Shown in pieces: positions 7,515-10,488 of a stretch of 10,488 bases of DNA. The notes beneath the pieces were generated by a model. The model was not told where the DNA came from and made no database searches. It was given only the letters and a program-made list of their open reading frames with translations. The translations under genes and the position numbers were made by a program. Within the stretch, counting starts at the first letter, position 1; each line of letters begins with the position of its first letter. This DNA is from M0108 sp049654905 (GTDB lineage: Bacteria; Pseudomonadota; Gammaproteobacteria; Chromatiales; Chromatiaceae): assembly GCA_049654905.1 (NCBI GenBank), contig JBASIS010000256.1, forward strand, positions 1-10,488, read 5' to 3'.

Positions 7515-8163
7515 TCAGGCCGTGCTCGATAGCGTAAGCGGTCAGCCCCGAGACGTTCGTCGCGCCTAACTTACGCATGAGGTTGGCACGGTGCTTCTCA
7601 ACGGTCTTTTCGCTGATAAAGAGATATTCGGCGACCTGACGGCTGCGGTAACCCTCCGCCACCAGCTTCAGAACCTCCCGTTCCCGTGGGGTGAGCAAGT
7701 CGCCGTTCGGGGCATTGGCCTGGGACAACCGGCCGCCGTTGATGGGGTCCAGCGGGTGGTTGGCGACCGCGCGGCACGGATAGCGCGTCCCCTTCGCCGC
7801 GCTCCGCACCCCCGACGCCAGTTCGTCCCCGCTGGAGTCCTTGGTCAGATAGCCGTCCGCCCCGGCGCTCAGGGCCCCCTGGACGTACTCGCCATCCTTG
7901 TGCACCGAGAGAATGATGACCCGTGTCCGGTCCGCGACCCGCTTGATGCCCTTGATCGCCTCCAGCCCATTCATGCGCGGCATGGAGAGATCCAGCAGCA
8001 CTACGTCCGGTTGCAGCTCCCGGGCCCGGCTGATCGCCTGGCCCCCATCCTCCGCCTCGCCCACGACCTCAAAGTCGGGCTGGGCGTCCAGGATAGCCCG
8101 CAAACCCTCCCGCAGGATGCGGTGGTCCTCCACCAAAAGGATACGTGTCTGGTTTTGCAACAT
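7504..8163 (-). CDS. NarL/FixJ-family response regulator
   Basis: A 219-residue two-component regulator. The receiver domain (residues 5-122) has acidic pocket E12-D13 (LLVEDHR), phospho-acceptor D58 (VVLLDLSMPRMNG), S86 (VIILSVHKD) and K108 (GYLTKDSS). A linker of about 30 residues leads to a LuxR-type helix-turn-helix (157-219: LLTPREREVLKLVAEGYRS, then SEKTVEKHRANLMRKLG). It should bind DNA as a dimer when phosphorylated. Its class matches the HisKA_3 kinase encoded tail-to-tail with it, the natural partner. The ATG has GGAG 9 bases upstream (complement of 8173-8176). Targets are not visible directly; the sco operon and the efflux genes are the obvious candidates. Confidence 0.93.
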   Translation of the reverse strand: MLQNQTRILLVEDHRILREGLRAILDAQPDFEVVGEAEDGGQAISRARELQPDVVLLDLSMPRMNGLEAIKGIKRVADRTRVIILSVHKDGEYVQGALSAGADGYLTKDSSGDELASGVRSAAKGTRYPCRAVANHPLDPINGGRLSQANAPNGDLLTPREREVLKLVAEGYRSRQVAEYLFISEKTVEKHRANLMRKLGATNVSGLTAYAIEHGLISH

Positions 8164-8301
8164 CGCCTAAGTCTCCGAATCGGTGGCCAACCCTGGTCTT
8201 GGTTTCAAAACCTCCCGATGCTCCCGATCGTTACGGCTAATCTTCCGCGCCTCCGCTAAGCCAGGGCCTTCTCCTACGCCCCTGGGCAGCGAAGTAACCA
8301 T

Positions 8302-8329
8302 ATAATGACGCCAACAGCCACCCTTTCAA
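8302..8329 (-). promoter_or_regulatory. Possible promoter of the response regulator gene
   Basis: On the minus strand TTGAAA (complement of 8324-8329, one mismatch to the -35 consensus) and CATTAT (complement of 8302-8307, four of six) are 16 bases apart. The leader would be about 130 bases, which is long. Weak support. Confidence 0.25.
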
Positions 8330-8344
8330 TGCGAATTCGCAGGG

Positions 8345-8383
8345 GGCCTAAAATAGGGGGAAACCCCCATGCCCCATTAGGCC
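8345..8383. repeat. Nested inverted repeat
   Basis: An outer pair ggcctaa (8345-8351) and ttaggcc (8377-8383) encloses an inner hairpin ggggg-aaa-ccccc (8356-8368). It lies four bases after the 10-bp palindrome gcgaattcgc (8331-8340). There is no T-run, so it is not an obvious terminator on either strand. It could be an operator, an RNA structure or a mobile-element scar. Confidence 0.5.
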
Positions 8384-8526
8384 ACCGTACCCACCCAGCT
8401 CCAAGCCATCCCCCAGACCTGGCTCATCAACCTCGTCTTCGGCATGAAAATATTTCGTATGCCTGTTCGTTCTAGCCTATATTCTGAACAAAATTCGAAT
8501 TGGCTGACTAAATTTCGAGTCATTGT

Positions 8527-9405
8527 ATGACATCCATTGGCTACGCCCGTCTGATCGAGCAGCTTGCGCTGAACATTCGTCCTTTAGCGAAACCCGCGGT
8601 TGTCAGCGGTTCGGTGAATCGCCGGGTGGACACCGAAGACCGGCTGTTGTTTCCCGGTGGCGTGGCGTTCGACGATACGCCGGTCGGGCATCTTGAATTC
8701 GGGCTTCGGCACGAGGGCGTGAATCTGGAAGTGATCGATGCCGCATTCGAGCAGATCCCACCCGGCGATTTGGTGCAACGGTTGGGTGCCGCACCGAATG
8801 GCGCCGCCATCCGGCGCGCCTGCTTTTTGTGGGAATGGCTCACTGGCCAGGCGCTGCCAATCGTGGCCAGTCCCAGTGGCGGCTACATCGACCTATTCCC
8901 GAGCGATCGGTATATCACGGCGGTCACCCCGGCAAATAACCCCAAGTATCGCGTCCGCGACAACGCCCTAGGCAACGCGGATTTCTGCCCAACCGTCCTG
9001 CGCGCATCCCTGCCGGTCGTGCCCAGTCTGGGTGACCTGCTGGCCGAGGCCAGGCGCACCCTGGCTGAGGTGACCGATCCCTCGCTATACGAGCGCGCCC
9101 TGAGCTATCTCTATCTATCGGAAACACGAGGCAGCTTCGCGATCGAGCGTGAAACACCCAGCGCGGATAAGCAAGAGCGATTCGTTCAGCTCTTGCGCCG
9201 GGCCGGAGAAACGCAAACCGTCAGCGAGGAGTGGCTGGTCAGCCTCCAGAATGCCGTGGTTCGCGATAACTACAGTAAGGAGGCATCCCCCCGGGTTCAA
9301 CCATGGGCTTCAATCCCACGGACGCCGCGGGTAACCCAACCAACCCGATCGTCAACGAACTCGTCAACTATGGTTGGGAATACGTTTGGCACTGCCACAT
9401 CCTGA
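8527..9405 (+). pseudogene. Fic-family protein, N-terminal fragment lacking the catalytic FIC core
   Basis: The ORF is 292 codons, but only residues 1-254 (to about 9288) look like a native protein. They match, from memory, the N-terminal region of bacterial Fic (AMP-transferase) proteins: MTSIGYARLIEQ, then SGSVNRRVDTEDRLLFPGG, GYIDLFPSDRYI, and the segment ALSYLYLSETRGSFAIERE. The last carries an S-x3-E pattern (S203, E207) resembling the autoinhibitory helix motif. Typical relatives continue after EEWLVSLQNAVVRD...KEAS into the FIC fold with its HPFxxGNGR loop. Here nothing of that loop is present; residues 255-292 are an out-of-frame reading of the next gene. The start has only a weak GAG upstream. 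The fragment is probably inactive as an enzyme. The exact Fic subfamily is uncertain. Confidence 0.72.
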
Positions 9406-10406
9406 GCCATGAAGAAATGGACATGATGCGGCCCCAGTCCGTCGCCGTCCCGCCCATCGTCCCGAACGACTTGGACTACACCATTGAAGGTGAAGGTGGC
9501 GCCGCCCGGGTGAAACTGTCCTGGATGGACAACTCCATCACCGAGACGGCCTTCCTGGTCCAGCGTTCAACGGATGGCACCACTTGGGTTGATGTTGGCA
9601 CGGCAGTCTCCCCGTTAAACGTGACCAATACCAAGGACGTGGTGCGTAGCCTCACCGATACCAATACCTATATCCCTGCCGTGAACCTCCAGTACCGGGT
9701 CATTGCCCAGAACACCATCGGCTACGGTGCCTCGGCCAACGGTAGCTCGTTCATGAGCCTGACGGCGGAATCGATATCCGATCCCCTCAATATCGGGGGA
9801 CTACCTCCAGACGCACCGACTAACCTGGTTGGCACCACCCCGGGTGGCCTCAAGATCAGCTTGAGCTTCACGGACAATGCCACCGACGAAACCGGCTTCG
9901 TCCTGGAAAGGGCATCCGGTGGCGGCTTCAGCCAGATCGCCGCCCTGGGCGCTGGTGTTACCACCTACGACGACACAACGGTCAAAGGCGGCATCACCTA
10001 CACCTATCGGGTCGCTGCGGTGAATGCGTGGGGCAAGTCGGACTATGCGACTTCCGATCCAATCACGGTGACGGCATTCCCGGCGGCTCCGATCAATGTG
10101 TCGGTCCAACGGACGGGTTGGACAACGGCCAATCTGGTGTGGAGGGATAACTCGACCAGCGAGACCAGCTTCCAGCGGCAGATCTCGACCGATAATGGCA
10201 GCACATGGACCAACGTCCCAGGAGGGGCAACTCCGACGCCAGATTCGGCTGGCACCGGAAGCTTGATCACTACCTCCATCACCGTAAGTGCGACGACGAA
10301 TGCCCGATATCGCGTGCAGGCCACCAACGCGACAGGCTCCACGGCTTCCGTTTCCGTGGTTCTTAAGGAAACGCTGATTTATTACTACCACATAGATCTA
10401 GCGTGA
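9303..10406 (+). pseudogene. Multicopper oxidase C-terminus with fibronectin-III domains, truncated at both ends
   Basis: The frame is open from 9279 (stop at 9276); the first ATG is 9303, giving 367 residues. Residues 1-48 are the last part of a cupredoxin domain of a multicopper oxidase: WHCHILSHEEMDMM contains the HCH-x3-H-x4-M type 1/type 3 copper ligands (H30, C31, H32, H36, M41). Three fibronectin-III-like domains follow (about 55-158, 162-256, 257-353), each with a W-x-D-N or F-x-D-N ... E-T strand (LSWMDNSITETAF, LSFTDNATDETGF, LVWRDNSTSETSF). The upstream catalytic domains and any signal peptide are missing, so it cannot be a working oxidase. The last residues (ETLIYYYHIDLA) look encoded by an inserted IS end. 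Base composition is visibly less GC-rich than the efflux genes. Oxidases with this C-terminal layout are extracellular. Confidence 0.72.
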
Positions 10407-10423
10407 TATAATGCATAGCATTA
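10407..10423 (+). promoter_or_regulatory. Possible transposase -10 box with overlapping inverted repeat
   Basis: A perfect TATAAT (10407-10412) overlaps the inverted repeat taatgc-ata-gcatta (10409-10423), 35 bases before the transposase ATG. No good -35 is seen at normal spacing, as often in IS ends that rely on a neighbouring -35. Confidence 0.3.
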
Positions 10424-10447
10424 ATTCACCGAACTTCGCACCCCACC

Positions 10448-10488
10448 ATGGTCCAGCAAATCTCCTTCGCCCAAGCCGAGTATGACGC
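10448..10488 (+). CDS. IS5-family transposase, N-terminal 13 residues only
   Basis: ATG at 10448 opens a frame running off the window. The visible residues MVQQISFAQAEYD resemble the opening of IS5-group DDE transposases (an M-x-Q-x-[ST]-F-A-x-A-E-Y pattern, from memory). Catalytic residues are outside the window. No ribosome site is obvious. The call rests on a very short match plus the plausible IS end upstream. Confidence 0.5.
   Translation, partial: MVQQISFAQAEYD

Larger units (their letters stand above)
8164..8526. other. Intergenic region between response regulator and Fic fragment
   Basis: About 360 bases with no supported gene. It holds a weak promoter for the regulator (8302-8329, minus), an overlapping plus-strand TATAAT (8301-8306), the palindrome gcgaattcgc (8331-8340), a nested inverted repeat (8345-8383), and an AT-rich stretch (8440-8526) with the palindrome aattcgaatt (8492-8501) and a possible -10 TATATT (8478-8483) for the Fic-like gene. 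An open frame from about 8381 to 8528 (starting ATVPTQLQAIPQTWL) matches nothing I recognise. Confidence 0.5.
10367..10488 (+). mobile_element. IS5-family insertion sequence, left end, partial
   Basis: The left end is placed at ggaaacgctg (10367), where the fibronectin-III reading frame stops looking like its own domain. The four bases before it are TTAA (10363-10366), fitting the YTAR target duplicated by IS5-group elements. About 80 bases inside is the start of a transposase-like ORF. The right end and second target copy lie beyond the window, so the boundary is inferred. Confidence 0.5.

Noticed and set aside
7591..8259. 222-codon plus-strand frame opposite the response regulator
   Set aside because: Antisense shadow; the minus-strand product carries all receiver and helix-turn-helix motifs.
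8381..8528. Open stretch reading ATVPTQLQAIPQTWL... as a gene remnant
   Set aside because: No start codon with a ribosome site, no recognised family, and short enough to occur by chance.
1..10488. CRISPR arrays, tRNA or rRNA genes
   Set aside because: No regularly spaced direct repeats, and no tRNA or rRNA-like segments were seen on either strand.

Overview
This is a copper-themed stretch of a GC-rich proteobacterial genome. Purple-sulfur or other Chromatiales-like Gammaproteobacteria are a reasonable guess from the protein types and base composition, but this rests on recollection and no marker gene is present. The window opens inside one gene and closes inside another.

Left part (1-4052, plus strand): the 3' portion of a CusB-type periplasmic adaptor, followed with a 4-base overlap by a full CusA-type heavy-metal RND pump. 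The pump keeps the three periplasmic methionines that bind Cu(I)/Ag(I). The adaptor appears to lack its lipoyl/alpha-hairpin middle.

Middle (4182-5854, minus strand): a compact three-gene operon of exported proteins, transcribed sco, then pcuAC, then a DsrE-family gene, and closed by a hairpin/T-run terminator at 4112-4143. Sco and PCu(A)C are the periplasmic Cu(I) donors for the CuA site of cytochrome oxidase. The DsrE protein is secreted and carries a CPMC motif.

Regulatory part (5904-8163): a membrane histidine kinase is divergent from sco, and its response regulator is convergent with the kinase, the two coding ends overlapping by 11 bp. The kinase has a RegB/PrrB-like quinone-type membrane sensor and a PAS domain, but a NarL-class (HisKA_3) catalytic core, and its partner is a NarL/FixJ-type regulator. 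The layout, a RegB-like sensor divergent from a SenC/Sco gene, recalls the regB-senC-regA locus of Rhodobacter with the signalling output exchanged. I infer that the system couples quinone or respiratory redox state to copper delivery and terminal oxidase assembly, and perhaps to copper efflux.

Right part (8164-10488): a 363-bp intergenic region with palindromes, then a damaged accessory region. It holds a Fic-family N-terminal fragment whose catalytic core is missing. This is joined out of frame to the C-terminal end of a multicopper oxidase carrying three fibronectin-III-like domains. That gene is in turn cut by what looks like the left end of an IS5-family element, whose transposase begins at 10448 and runs off the window.
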